Assembly: GCF_000152265.2 (NCBI RefSeq) | Contig: NC_021592.1 | Coordinates: forward strand, 930,001-994,000 | DNA length: 64,000 nucleotides | DNA from: Ferroplasma acidarmanus Fer1 | GTDB taxonomy: Archaea; Thermoplasmatota; Thermoplasmata; Thermoplasmatales; Thermoplasmataceae | Reading direction: 5' to 3' | Shown here: one piece after another, positions 1-8,071 of the stretch | How positions within the stretch are numbered: position 1 is the first letter of the stretch | Layout of the letters: the number at the start of each line of letters is the position of its first letter | Program-made: the position numbers and the translations under genes | The notes under the pieces: model-generated | Databases searched by the model: none | Seen by the model: only the letters and a program-made list of their open reading frames with translations | Told to the model about the DNA's origin: nothing

Positions 1-385
1 AACTCATTATGAAACTGTCATTATATTTTATATCGTGGTGTATAACTTTAGAAGTAATAATCGCCTTTATACTTTCTATATCCCATTTCGATACATATGA
101 TTTCATAAACGATTTTATCTGGGGCGGGACTGCGAACAGTGCTATTTTAGCATTGTTTATCACATGCCGGTTAATTGCTGTAATCAGAATATCCACATCA
201 TCATTGCTTATTGTTGTAGCTTTATCTATATCATCGCGGTATGATGTCTCATATAATTTCAACCTTATATCTTTAATATCAAGTTCAAGAAGTGATTTTA
301 CAAAACTATCGCTAAGATAATCATTGAAATGTATCTTTAACCTTCCATAACTTCCTGAATATGTAGTGTTAATTGGAACCACCAT
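1..385 (-). CDS. atpC: A-type ATP synthase subunit C (N-terminal part, cut by window edge)
   Basis: First ~128 residues of the central-stalk subunit C (V-type d-like), which seats the rotor on the membrane ring. I translated it from the reverse strand: it begins MVVPINTTYSGSYGRLK, and later shows a PPQIKSFMKSY segment followed by WDIESIKAII, the repeated helical pattern of this family. The start codon shares its A with the stop of the upstream subunit E gene (TAATG), so the two are translationally coupled. The order K-E-C on one strand matches archaeal A-ATPase operons. The rest of the gene, and presumably F-A-B-D, lies outside the window. Confidence 0.85.
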   Translation of the reverse strand, partial: MVVPINTTYSGSYGRLKIHFNDYLSDSFVKSLLELDIKDIRLKLYETSYRDDIDKATTISNDDVDILITAINRHVINNAKIALFAVPPQIKSFMKSYVSKWDIESIKAIITSKVIHHDIKYNDSFIMS

Positions 386-954
386 TATTTAATATTTTCA
401 TATAGATATGTTTCTACATCGTATGAAATTTCATCAAAAATACTGCTTAAGCGCATATCTACTTCTTTTTTCCCATCTGCACTGACCGCTATAATTCCAG
501 ATTTTATTGATTTGTCTATAATAAATTTAATTGAATCCGGGAATTTAAAACCCTGAAGTTTCTCGTTTTCCATTTCATCACAGTATACGGTGAACTTATT
601 CCCAAGTTCTTTTTTCGATTCATTAACCATAGCTTTTAGCAATTCAGGGTAATTGGAAGATTTGTTAAGTGATGTGACATAGGACCTTAGTTTTTGCATA
701 GTGTTAACCAGTATTTCCTTTTTTTTGTCATCAATGATTTTTTTTGACTGCAATCTAATATTGTCCTCGTACTGCTTTATTATATTCTTAACATCATTAT
801 CAGATTTTACAGCATAGTAATTCTTAATCCTGGATATTTTATCATTGCAGGATTTTATAATAGCCTCTATTTTGGCAGAATACTCATCTCTTATGGCTTT
901 GAGCTCTGCCTGGGTCGTATTATCTATCTCATTTAATATATTTTCAAGTGACAT
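385..954 (-). CDS. atpE: A-type ATP synthase subunit E
   Basis: Peripheral-stalk subunit E (189 aa) that ties the catalytic A3B3 head to the membrane sector. The first ~100 residues are a charged, Lys/Glu-rich helix suited to the coiled coil with subunit H; the C-terminal half is mixed alpha/beta and ends in VETYLYENIK. Identity rests mostly on this architecture and on the position between subunits K and C. It begins 12 nt after the stop of atpK and overlaps the atpC start by one base. Nothing looks broken. Confidence 0.85.
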   Translation of the reverse strand: MSLENILNEIDNTTQAELKAIRDEYSAKIEAIIKSCNDKISRIKNYYAVKSDNDVKNIIKQYEDNIRLQSKKIIDDKKKEILVNTMQKLRSYVTSLNKSSNYPELLKAMVNESKKELGNKFTVYCDEMENEKLQGFKFPDSIKFIIDKSIKSGIIAVSADGKKEVDMRLSSIFDEISYDVETYLYENIK

Positions 955-966
955 AAAAAATCTTTC

Positions 967-1194
967 TTATATTACGTGCAACAGTAATATAATTCCCAGA
1001 ACAAAACCAATAATCCACAGGGTTTCCGGTATTACAAAGAAAAACAATACCTGACCAAATTTTTCTGGTTTTTCTGCAATTATACCCATTCCAGCAGCTC
1101 CGATACCCTGTTGAGCCATTCCAGTTCCAATCAATCCGCCGGCAATGGCAATTGAAGCTGCCAAAGCCAATATAGCATCCGGTGTAGTAATCAT
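967..1194 (-). CDS. atpK: A-type ATP synthase subunit K (proteolipid ring)
   Basis: Membrane rotor ring subunit, 75 aa with two transmembrane helices (about residues 5-28 and 48-74). Helix 1 is Gly/Ala-rich (AASIAIAGGLIGTGMAQQGIG). Helix 2 carries the ion-binding acid in FFVIPETLWIIG, with Glu about residue 57. It is the first gene of the atp unit here. Subunit I, often just upstream of K in archaea, is not next to it: the next gene upstream is an ABC permease, so atpI must lie elsewhere or downstream. A TATA-like box sits 30-38 nt upstream of the start. Confidence 0.93.
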   Translation of the reverse strand: MITTPDAILALAASIAIAGGLIGTGMAQQGIGAAGMGIIAEKPEKFGQVLFFFVIPETLWIIGFVLGIILLLHVI

Positions 1195-1222
1195 AAATAT
1201 CCTTAATTCCCCATTGAAATAA

Positions 1223-1232
1223 CTTATATAAA
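1223..1232 (-). promoter_or_regulatory. TATA-like box of the atp operon
   Basis: On the reverse strand the sequence reads TTTATATAAG, 29-38 nt before the atpK start codon. AAGGAT, a weak ribosome site, lies between box and start. This fits an archaeal promoter giving a very short leader. Inferred from sequence only. Confidence 0.5.
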
Positions 1233-1293
1233 ATTATTTATTGCGAAGTGTTATATTTAAACTATATGTATTTTACAATAATAAAAATAAGTC

Positions 1294-2778
1294 CTAGTCC
1301 TTCTTCCTGGCAAAATATAAAGCCAGTAAAGACGGAACCAGTATCCAGATAAGTCCGACTGCGATTATAGAATATATGTTAATGCCAACTGCCGACGCCT
1401 TATATGTACTGTATGAACCGAGATGGTAATCCGATATTAAATCAGGGAAATATGATGGAGAAAAAGAATTGACTATAAGGAGGTCCTTGAAATATGCAAT
1501 TCCCGTAGATTTAACACGCAGTAAATACAGGATAGCTGGTGAAACTATAGTTGACCACATGAATCCCATAATAAATAACATTCCAAGCCCTGTTCCTAAT
1601 ACCTGCCCCTGGGTCTTTTCAAACTGGGAAACCAGGTAAATAATTCCTGCAAATCCTATTATTTCTACAAGGTATCCTAAAAGTATTGTAAGGAACGTTC
1701 CGGATGATATAAAAACACCTGTATAATGATACAGGATAAAATCAGCAAGACCAAGAGCTATCAATAATCCTGCAAGGAAGCTAACGGAATTTCCAGCAAA
1801 TCTGGACATCATAAGTTTGCCTTTTGTTATGGGCCTGACTATTATTGATTCCAGGACTCCTGAAGTCTTATCCTTGCTGTAATAGAAATATGCTGAGAAT
1901 ATCCCCATTATTGGTATCAGCAATACACCGAAAAATATGGCAAGCTCATCCTGTAATATTGAACCGGGCTTTATGTAAGTGTACTCGTAATTTAGAAATG
2001 GTACTATCACTGCACCTGTGCTGTTAACAATATAAATATTTACAGATTTGCCGGCATCTGCGGTCTTCAGGGGTGGTGTGACAATAAACCTGTTCGAGTT
2101 TACTTTTCCTATGTATACTGTATTCGTTTTGTTAAAGTGATCGGTATTTAAAAGCGTAGAAGATGTATTATAATAGACATCAGGGCTATCTGTGGATTTA
2201 TAGTCCGGGTTATATATCATTGTGCTTACCAGTGCAGGGTCAGATTTATCCTTCAAATTTACTGCATATAATGGATATTTAGAATCGTTAAAATTGATTG
2301 AATAATATGGTGCTGCAAAGGTGAATGCGTCATTTATTAAAATATTCTGCCCATTATAATAATTCATGGTATTATTGGATCCAACCAGTGCGATTCCATC
2401 CCGATAATATTCGTTATAGCGGTATGTTAAATTTGTAGATAAATTCTTAATGCTAAAATGAACGTAGCCTGTACCATTGGTTGTTCCACTGAAGTGCTTT
2501 ATTAAACTATTATTCAAATTGTAATATAAAGATGAAGTTATATGCAACCCTGAAACCGGGTCTCCATAGCCATTTATTACATAATCAGTTATATTTACTG
2601 AATTGCCAGTTTGGTTAATATATGGCATTACGATAGCGGTATTGCCTGGATGTGCATAGTCAGAACTGACTCCGGCTCCATAAGCAGATGCTGCGGTTAC
2701 CAGTACAAGCAGAACTATGAGTATAATGGTAAATTTTCCTGTAATAGTACGTTTTATATCATATAAAAATCCATTCAT
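1294..2778 (-). CDS. ABC-2 type transporter permease
   Basis: Membrane subunit of an ABC exporter (494 aa). One N-terminal transmembrane helix (residues ~16-36) is followed by a ~230-residue extracytoplasmic region rich in Asn, Thr and Tyr. About six further helices fill residues ~275-490. The permease half contains KTSGVLESIIVRPITKGKL, the cytoplasmic coupling segment typical of ABC-2 permeases. It begins 1 nt after the stop of the ATPase gene, so the two form an operon. The substrate cannot be told; the large external domain suggests a lipid, peptide or surface-associated cargo rather than a small ion. Confidence 0.85.
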   Translation of the reverse strand: MNGFLYDIKRTITGKFTIILIVLLVLVTAASAYGAGVSSDYAHPGNTAIVMPYINQTGNSVNITDYVINGYGDPVSGLHITSSLYYNLNNSLIKHFSGTTNGTGYVHFSIKNLSTNLTYRYNEYYRDGIALVGSNNTMNYYNGQNILINDAFTFAAPYYSINFNDSKYPLYAVNLKDKSDPALVSTMIYNPDYKSTDSPDVYYNTSSTLLNTDHFNKTNTVYIGKVNSNRFIVTPPLKTADAGKSVNIYIVNSTGAVIVPFLNYEYTYIKPGSILQDELAIFFGVLLIPIMGIFSAYFYYSKDKTSGVLESIIVRPITKGKLMMSRFAGNSVSFLAGLLIALGLADFILYHYTGVFISSGTFLTILLGYLVEIIGFAGIIYLVSQFEKTQGQVLGTGLGMLFIMGFMWSTIVSPAILYLLRVKSTGIAYFKDLLIVNSFSPSYFPDLISDYHLGSYSTYKASAVGINIYSIIAVGLIWILVPSLLALYFARKKD

Positions 2779-2779
2779 C

Positions 2780-3673
2780 TTATTTCACCATATTCAAAAA
2801 GTAATCTTCCAGTGTTTCATTCTCCATGCTGATATAATCCACCCTGTAATTTTTAATTACAAGTTGCCTGTTAAGTTCAGAAACATCAACTTCACCATTA
2901 TTTTTGATGTAATAATAGGTGCCATCTGATGTAAATTCCCCGAATTCCGATAATATTTTTTCCATACCGGCATCGGGGTTTTTTATGTGTATTTTTGTTC
3001 CTGTTGTCCCTAGATGCATCAGATCATCCCTTGAAAGCGTTTTGACTACAGAACCATTCTTTACTATTGCAATTTTGTCTGCAACGTTCTGCAGTTCTAA
3101 TATGTGGGATGAAAGGAGTATAGATTTTCCCTGCTTTTTTAGATTAATAATTAAATCCCTTACCTCTTTAACACCGTTTGGATCAAGCCCATTCAATGTT
3201 TCATCGAAAAGATAATTGTCAGGATTTCCTATCATTGCAGCTATGAGTGCAAATCTCTTTTTCATTCCCTGGGAGTAATACTTTAATTTTCTATTCCTGT
3301 AATTGTAAATATCAAACTGTTTCATCATTTCAATAGCATTTTTCTCCGCTTCGTCCGGTTTTATACCGTAAAATCCTGCATAATATTTCAGAAGGGGTAC
3401 TGGCCTGGCATCTGGTTCAAAATTTGGCAGTTCCGGAACCCAGCCAATGTTTCTGGATGCTTTTATTTTTTCTTTAACTATATCAAAATTATTAACGGTG
3501 ATCGTTCCTGAAGTTGGAAATATTATACCGCATGCAGCCCTTATTGTTGTTGTTTTTCCGGCACCATTCAGGCCTGCAAGCCCCATTATTTGCCCGTTGT
3601 TTATTTCAAGGTTTAAATCTGATACTGCTTTAAAATTTTTAAATGATTTTGAAAGGTGTAAAATTTCTATCAT
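2780..3673 (-). CDS. ABC transporter ATP-binding protein
   Basis: ATPase partner of the downstream permease (297 aa). Visible motifs in order: Walker A GLNGAGKTT (34-42), signature YSQGM (133-137), Walker B YLFDET with catalytic Glu158, D-loop LNGLDP, and the switch His190 in LSSHILE. The signature has YSQGM rather than LSGGQ, common in DrrA/CcmA-type exporters. The ~90-residue C-terminal extension after the nucleotide-binding domain is also typical of that group. A TATA-rich 47-nt gap separates it from the ZPR1-like gene upstream. Confidence 0.92.
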   Translation of the reverse strand: MIEILHLSKSFKNFKAVSDLNLEINNGQIMGLAGLNGAGKTTTIRAACGIIFPTSGTITVNNFDIVKEKIKASRNIGWVPELPNFEPDARPVPLLKYYAGFYGIKPDEAEKNAIEMMKQFDIYNYRNRKLKYYSQGMKKRFALIAAMIGNPDNYLFDETLNGLDPNGVKEVRDLIINLKKQGKSILLSSHILELQNVADKIAIVKNGSVVKTLSRDDLMHLGTTGTKIHIKNPDAGMEKILSEFGEFTSDGTYYYIKNNGEVDVSELNRQLVIKNYRVDYISMENETLEDYFLNMVK

Positions 3674-3720
3674 TGATATGGAATAAGATTGGATATATAT
3701 TAAATTTCTTATAAATAATG

Positions 3721-4221
3721 CTATTTCTTTTTAATTATTTCAACCCTGCTGCTATTAATCCTGCTCTGCCCTGAATCATCGTCCAGTATTATGGTTACGC
3801 TCTCCTCTGCGCCGCTTATTATACCTTCTATTCTTTGCCTCAGTACATTTATATTTTCATCGTCGCCCATGATAGAAAGTTTCTCTTTTATGCTTGTTAA
3901 TATGCCTTCTATGGTTGTAATATAGCCTTTAGATGCTATTCCAGGGGATATTTCAGCCTCCAGTTCTGGAATATGGACACTTGCGTCTGGAGACCGGTAA
4001 ACTATTGTTTTTAAATCGTTCTTATTCTTTATCTTAAACTTTATAATTTTTGGCTCTCCCTTTTCATGCCTGTCTATAGTGATATTTTTATAGTTGCAAT
4101 TTTTGCATACGTATGTATGTATGGTAATTTTGCCTTCGTATGGTATTTCATTGTCTGCTTCAATATAATATAAAAAACTATTGCAATTCGGGCATCTTGA
4201 TTCTGTTTTCTTTTCATCCAT
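3721..4221 (-). CDS. ZPR1-type zinc finger protein
   Basis: Archaeal relative of eukaryotic ZPR1 (166 aa): a zinc finger followed by an all-beta domain. The finger is CPNCNSFL (Cys10, Cys13) paired with CKNCNYKN (Cys38, Cys41). The segment RSPDASVHIPELEAEISPG and the following TTIEGIL match the conserved core of ZPR1 domains. Single-domain ZPR1 proteins are usual in archaea and their role is unknown; eukaryotic ZPR1 acts in eEF1A folding. It abuts the isoprenoid gene fni with no gap, so it is the last gene of that operon here, a link with no obvious biochemical meaning. Confidence 0.82.
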   Translation of the reverse strand: MDEKKTESRCPNCNSFLYYIEADNEIPYEGKITIHTYVCKNCNYKNITIDRHEKGEPKIIKFKIKNKNDLKTIVYRSPDASVHIPELEAEISPGIASKGYITTIEGILTSIKEKLSIMGDDENINVLRQRIEGIISGAEESVTIILDDDSGQSRINSSRVEIIKKK

Positions 4222-5271
4222 TTAATCACCCTGGTTTAGCCATGAATATAATGGATCTAAAACTATATATCTTTTGTTTTTAAGTTCTGATACATCCTTC
4301 GAAGCTGTTAAAAACATAGAAATTTTAATATCTTTTATTATATTTTTTATATGGAATACCAGATCTTCGTATGATGTGTCTGCGTCCTTTAGGAAATTCC
4401 TCGCCATAGCACCCATGTCTGCCCCCATAATTATAGATTTTACTACGTCCTGGCCATTTCTTATTCCTCCACTCCCTATAATTGGCAAACCAACGGAACA
4501 GAATTTAATAGATGCTGGTGAAGGTACTCCCCAGTTCCAGAATGTCTGGCCGGTGTGCATTTTTTCTTTATTCTGAATTTTTTCAGCCCTGTAATATTCT
4601 ATTGCAGCAAATGAAGTGCCACCAAGACCCCCAACATCTATTGCTTTGACACCTGCATCTTTTAGTTCCAGAGCATCATCCCTTGAGAATCCGCTGCCGG
4701 TTTCTTTAGCTATGACAGGATAAGATTTTGCTATTTCCTTTAGCCTTGACATCACTCCTCTAGCATTTTTGTCCCCTTCCGGCTGTACCATTTCCTGTAA
4801 AAAATTAAAATGGACAATCAGGTATTTAGCACCTATAAGATTGAATATGTATTCAATGTCTTTATCAGAAATAGGAGGCTTTTCCTGCCCGATTAGCTGT
4901 GGTGCCCCGATGTTTGCAAATCTTGCCGGTATCTTATAATTATTTATAACTGAAAATGTATCTGCTATATTTTTATTTTCTATAGCAGCCCTCATGCTCC
5001 CAACACCCATGCCTATCTTGAATTCTTCAGCTGCCCTGGCAAGGTTTTCGTTTATTTTTCTTGCTTTTTCAGTACCGCCTGTCATGGAAGATATAAGGAA
5101 TGGCAAACCGAATTCAGTTCCTAGAAAATTAATTTTTGTATTTATAGAATCATAATCAACTTCAGGTATAGCCCTGTGTATTAATCTAATATCATCCCAG
5201 AAATTGTGCTCTGAAGTAACATTCATATTCTCAGCAATATTAATATGCTCTTCCTTTCTGTTTTCTATCAT
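4222..5271 (-). CDS. fni: Isopentenyl-diphosphate delta-isomerase, type 2
   Basis: FMN- and NADPH-dependent enzyme interconverting IPP and DMAPP, the two building blocks of archaeal lipid chains (349 aa, normal length). Recognisable segments: RKEEHINIA at the N-terminus, LISSMTGGTEKARKIN, the flavin-site region IGMGVGSMRAA, KETGSGFS, DVGGLGGTSFAAIE, and the C-terminal phosphate site IIGSGGIRNGQD. The start overlaps the ipk stop by one base (TAATG). Pairing with isopentenyl phosphate kinase puts the last two steps of the archaeal mevalonate route side by side. Confidence 0.95.
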   Translation of the reverse strand: MIENRKEEHINIAENMNVTSEHNFWDDIRLIHRAIPEVDYDSINTKINFLGTEFGLPFLISSMTGGTEKARKINENLARAAEEFKIGMGVGSMRAAIENKNIADTFSVINNYKIPARFANIGAPQLIGQEKPPISDKDIEYIFNLIGAKYLIVHFNFLQEMVQPEGDKNARGVMSRLKEIAKSYPVIAKETGSGFSRDDALELKDAGVKAIDVGGLGGTSFAAIEYYRAEKIQNKEKMHTGQTFWNWGVPSPASIKFCSVGLPIIGSGGIRNGQDVVKSIIMGADMGAMARNFLKDADTSYEDLVFHIKNIIKDIKISMFLTASKDVSELKNKRYIVLDPLYSWLNQGD

Positions 5272-5999
5272 TAAACCACCGTTCCTGTAAAATTATCCTT
5301 TCCTATATTATATATTCGTTCCGGATAAAGTCCATTAATGAGGTATACAGGTATTCCTATATCAGAAATTAGTTTCATTTTATTATATTTATTCATTATT
5401 CCTCCTGTGACATCTGGATTAATAGTATCATATTGAAAATCTGTTGAAATTGTTTTTAAGAGCTTTGCATCAGGGTTATTTTTCGGATTTTTATCGAATA
5501 TGCCATCAACGTCTGAAAAGAATATTACAAATTCGGGATGCAATATTTTTGAAATATCATATGCAATATTATCGCCAGAGTATATACCTATTTCATTGCT
5601 ATGTATGTATGTATCTCCATATGAAATGGGGGTTATGCCCAGTTCCAGATATTTTGAAAAAATATTATAATTTTTTTTATTATTATAAACAAGTGATGAA
5701 ACAGGAAGTGAAATATTATAGATTTTATTTTCCTGAAAAATTTTTGAAATTTTAAGATCCAATTCTGCCATATCATTATGTACGATATTCATGCCCTCCA
5801 TTGTTCTTTCAGAAACCTGGCCTGGCAAACCATATTCTTTAGATTTTATATGGCCAAAAGAACCACCCCCATGAATTATTACCATTTGTTTATCTATACG
5901 TTTTAGAGTTTTAACAATGTTTTCTACTATTTGCCCATTGAATTTTTTATACATTGATTTGTCTGTTATAATGCTCCCACCGATCTTAATTACAATCAT
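5271..5999 (-). CDS. ipk: Isopentenyl phosphate kinase
   Basis: Phosphorylates isopentenyl phosphate to IPP with ATP (242 aa). Amino-acid-kinase fold: N-terminal MIVIKIGGSIITDKS, the glycine loop IIHGGGSFGH with His50, the catalytic His that sets IPK apart from other family members, then FSDVDGIFDKNP and VTGGIMNKYNKM for nucleotide binding. A longer reading frame extends 41 codons upstream, but those residues are not kinase-like and the ATG at 5999 gives the normal family length. In Thermoplasmatales this enzyme completes the branch running through mevalonate 3-phosphate and mevalonate 3,5-bisphosphate. First gene of the ipk-fni-ZPR1 unit. Confidence 0.93.
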   Translation of the reverse strand: MIVIKIGGSIITDKSMYKKFNGQIVENIVKTLKRIDKQMVIIHGGGSFGHIKSKEYGLPGQVSERTMEGMNIVHNDMAELDLKISKIFQENKIYNISLPVSSLVYNNKKNYNIFSKYLELGITPISYGDTYIHSNEIGIYSGDNIAYDISKILHPEFVIFFSDVDGIFDKNPKNNPDAKLLKTISTDFQYDTINPDVTGGIMNKYNKMKLISDIGIPVYLINGLYPERIYNIGKDNFTGTVV

Positions 6000-6125
6000 T
6001 GTATAAATAATATAAAAAGTGTTATTAAATTTGACTATTGCATCGGTAGTAAGAATCTGGTTAAATAGCAAATCTAGGTTTAATAATACAGATAACATAT
6101 TTTTAAAAAGCATTGTATCCAAATA

Positions 6126-6197
6126 TGGACCGATCGGGATTTGGACCCGAGCCCTCTTGCTTGCAAAGCAAGCGATCTACCGCTGATCTATCGGCCC
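6126..6197 (-). tRNA. tRNA-Ala (anticodon TGC)
   Basis: Reverse strand reads GGGCCGA ... TCGGTCC plus discriminator A: a 7-bp acceptor stem with one G-U pair. The anticodon loop CTTTGCAA gives TGC, and the T arm contains GGTCCAAATCC. CCA is not encoded. It lies between ipk and the A+T-rich block downstream of gcvT. Confidence 0.96.
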
Positions 6198-6286
6198 ATC
6201 ATAATTCAATGGAAATTATACTAAAATTATTAAATGTTTCTAAACTGGATTTAATTTATTGACATAGAAAATTAGTTCGGATAGCC

Positions 6287-6319
6287 GGGAGGGGGGGAGA
6301 GGTGCATTTCCAGTGGAAC
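6287..6319 (+). other. Origin recognition box-like site 1
   Basis: A G-run (gggagggggggagagg, 6287-6302) followed at once by a near-perfect dyad TTTCCAGTGGAAC (6307-6319). The dyad matches the core of archaeal ORB/mini-ORB elements bound by Orc1/Cdc6, which pair a TTCCAGTGGAAAC-type dyad with a G-string. In classical ORBs the G-string follows the dyad; here it precedes it, so the match is to the parts rather than to the exact layout. An A+T block follows directly. Confidence 0.6.
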
Positions 6320-6330
6320 GTAAAAAAGGG

Positions 6331-6502
6331 TATGTGGGTATAATGATATTATATTATTATAAATAATAAATATATAATTAATAGGATATGATATATAATA
6401 TAATATAAAAGTTTAAATTATATTATTATAAAGTGACACACTTTTTTTATTATTAATAATAAAAAAATATATTATTATATTAATTAAAAAGTAAAAAAAT
6501 TA
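6331..6502. other. A+T-rich block (possible duplex-unwinding element)
   Basis: About 170 nt made almost only of A and T, between ORB-like site 1 and the 3' end of gcvT. The one clear structure is a small hairpin AAAGTG-ACA-CACTTT (6430-6444) followed by T residues, which could also end transcription of some unit. No coding frame is supported. Next to ORB-like sites this is what a DNA-unwinding element looks like, but A+T richness alone is weak evidence in this genome. Confidence 0.45.
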
Positions 6503-7609
6503 TTATTTCAAAATTTTTGGCTTTACAATTTCAGCTTTTACCATATTATCTCTTATCTTGATAAAAGCTTCAGTTCCACTTTTGCTGTATTTTCTATTAA
6601 TATATCCCAATCCAATCCCCGTATTTAGAATAGGAGATACAGTTCCACTTGTTATTGTTCCTTCTATATTTCCATTTATATATATATTAAACCCATTTCT
6701 CGGTATATTCCGGTTTTCCAGTTTAAATCCCCTAAAAATATCCGTATACTCATTTTTCTGTTTCATCAAAGCTTCTTTTCCAATAAATTCATGGTCGATA
6801 TTGACAATAAAAGATATAGACGCTTCATATGGGTTCTTATTTTCATTAAAATCCTGTCCGGATAATAGCATTCCTTTTTCCATTCTTAAGGTATCCCTGG
6901 CGCCCAGTCCGCATGGAAGCCCGTTCAACTTTTTAACTTCATTTAATACACTATTCCACATATCTGCTGCAAGTTCATTTGGAACTATAAGTTCTACACC
7001 TTTTTCACCTGTATAACCTGTTCCTGATATTATTATTTCATTTTTTCCAGTTATTGCATTATACTTTTTTGCATCTGAATATAAAAATTTAAACTGTTCA
7101 GGGAATTCCATTCCTAAATTTTTCAAAACATCTACAGATTTAGGGCCCTGTACTGCAATATGGCTGATTATATTTGAATAATTTTCTATTGTTACATCGT
7201 AATCTTTTTTATTATCTATCATCCACTTATAAATTTTATCGATATTGGACGCATTTGGTATTAAAAAGAATTTTTCACCGGATAATCTATAAATTATTGT
7301 ATCGTCAATCATATTCCCAGATGGGTTAAGAAATGCAGTGTACATACATTCATTGTTCTTTAATAATGAAATCCTGGATGGGAAAATATAATCAACATAA
7401 TTGTCTGATCCCGGACCGGATATTACAATATCGCCCATATGTGAAATATCAAACATTCCAACATCGTTTCTTACAGACATATGCTCTTTTATAATGGATG
7501 TATATTGAAGCGGCATATCCCATCCATGGAAATCTATCATTGTAGCATTCAATTTTTTATGTTCATCATAAAGAGCAGTTCTCAGGGGGGTACCATTTTT
7601 CACTTCCAT
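6503..7609 (-). CDS. gcvT: Aminomethyltransferase, glycine cleavage T protein
   Basis: Moves the aminomethyl carbon from lipoyl-H protein to tetrahydrofolate (368 aa, normal length). Conserved segments: FHGWDMPLQY, VGMFDISHMGDI, HIAVQGPKS, GTGYTGEKGVELIVP, GLGARDTLRMEKGM and the C-terminal barrel segment GTITSGTVSPILN. The start at 7609 is supported by the normal N-terminus TPLRTALYDEHKKL. gcvH and gcvP are not adjacent. Odd point: the start codon lies inside an ORB-like sequence (7604-7632), so binding there could repress or mark this gene. Confidence 0.94.
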   Translation of the reverse strand: MEVKNGTPLRTALYDEHKKLNATMIDFHGWDMPLQYTSIIKEHMSVRNDVGMFDISHMGDIVISGPGSDNYVDYIFPSRISLLKNNECMYTAFLNPSGNMIDDTIIYRLSGEKFFLIPNASNIDKIYKWMIDNKKDYDVTIENYSNIISHIAVQGPKSVDVLKNLGMEFPEQFKFLYSDAKKYNAITGKNEIIISGTGYTGEKGVELIVPNELAADMWNSVLNEVKKLNGLPCGLGARDTLRMEKGMLLSGQDFNENKNPYEASISFIVNIDHEFIGKEALMKQKNEYTDIFRGFKLENRNIPRNGFNIYINGNIEGTITSGTVSPILNTGIGLGYINRKYSKSGTEAFIKIRDNMVKAEIVKPKILK

Positions 7610-7632
7610 AGGAAATACACCCCTCCCCCCCC
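7604..7632 (-). other. Origin recognition box-like site 2, overlapping the gcvT start
   Basis: On the reverse strand an 8-G run, AGGGGTG and TATTTCC lead into TTTCCTATGGAAG. This differs from site 1 mainly by TA for AG at the dyad centre and keeps the same G-run/dyad spacing. The ATG of gcvT is inside the dyad. The site has the opposite orientation to site 1. Confidence 0.5.
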
Positions 7633-7703
7633 TATATAAGTGCGGGTATTATTTTTCATTTCAATTAATAATTTTTTACTTTCATAACACTTATAAATAA
7701 ACA

Positions 7704-7727
7704 GTTTCCACTGGAAATACACCCGTG
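7704..7727 (-). other. Origin recognition box-like site 3
   Basis: Reverse strand reads CGGGTGTATTTCCAGTGGAAAC. This contains the exact mini-ORB core TTCCAGTGGAAAC, preceded by GGGTGTA as in sites 1 and 2 but with a shorter G-run. The dyad TTTCCACTGGAAA is at 7705-7717. It is oriented opposite to site 1. Confidence 0.6.
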
Positions 7728-7843
7728 CCTTATAATTTATCGCCTTTGCAACACCAAACCCTCTTTTAAGCATACCATTACAATAAAAACCAATATATTT
7801 ATTTATCCACAATCCTGAAAAATTAATAAACAATTTTTTAAAT

Positions 7844-8071
7844 TTATTTTTTAATCAGCTTTCTATTCTCTTTTTCTTTTTCATTTCCTAGCCATATTGT
7901 TAAAAGGCCTAAAAGTATCAATGGAACAACAAAGGATATAAGGCCAGAATCTTTCCATCCAGAATATTCTATTCCCCAGAATAAGTAAAAAACAAATCCA
8001 CTAAGGAATAGAATAATACCTGTTAAACGGTAGAAGAAGAATACGGTGAAATATTCTGAAAATTTTCTCAT
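7844..8071 (-). CDS. Small membrane protein, unknown function
   Basis: 75 residues with two hydrophobic segments (about 11-31 and 44-62) joined by a short loop WGIEYSGWKDSG, and a Lys/Glu-rich tail (NEKEKENRKLIKK) likely in the cytoplasm. No family recognised. The start at 8071 is preceded at a suitable distance by an A+T-rich promoter-like sequence, and the next gene in this direction is gcvT after ORB-like sites 2 and 3. Probably a real gene because of its clean topology, but the support is only compositional. Confidence 0.55.
   Translation of the reverse strand: MRKFSEYFTVFFFYRLTGIILFLSGFVFYLFWGIEYSGWKDSGLISFVVPLILLGLLTIWLGNEKEKENRKLIKK

Noticed and set aside
6000-6122. 41-codon N-terminal extension of isopentenyl phosphate kinase
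   Set aside because: Extension is not kinase-like and exceeds family length; the ATG at 5999 gives the normal MIVIKIGGS start.
6430-6444. Hairpin AAAGTG-ACA-CACTTT plus T-run as a bacterial-type terminator
   Set aside because: Stem is only 6 bp and A+T-weak, and archaea do not rely on such hairpins; kept only as a note within the A+T block.
7600-7833. 77-codon frame upstream of and overlapping gcvT
   Set aside because: Contains the ORB-like sites and a Gly-run from the G-tract, has no protein-like pattern, and overlaps the gcvT start in another frame.
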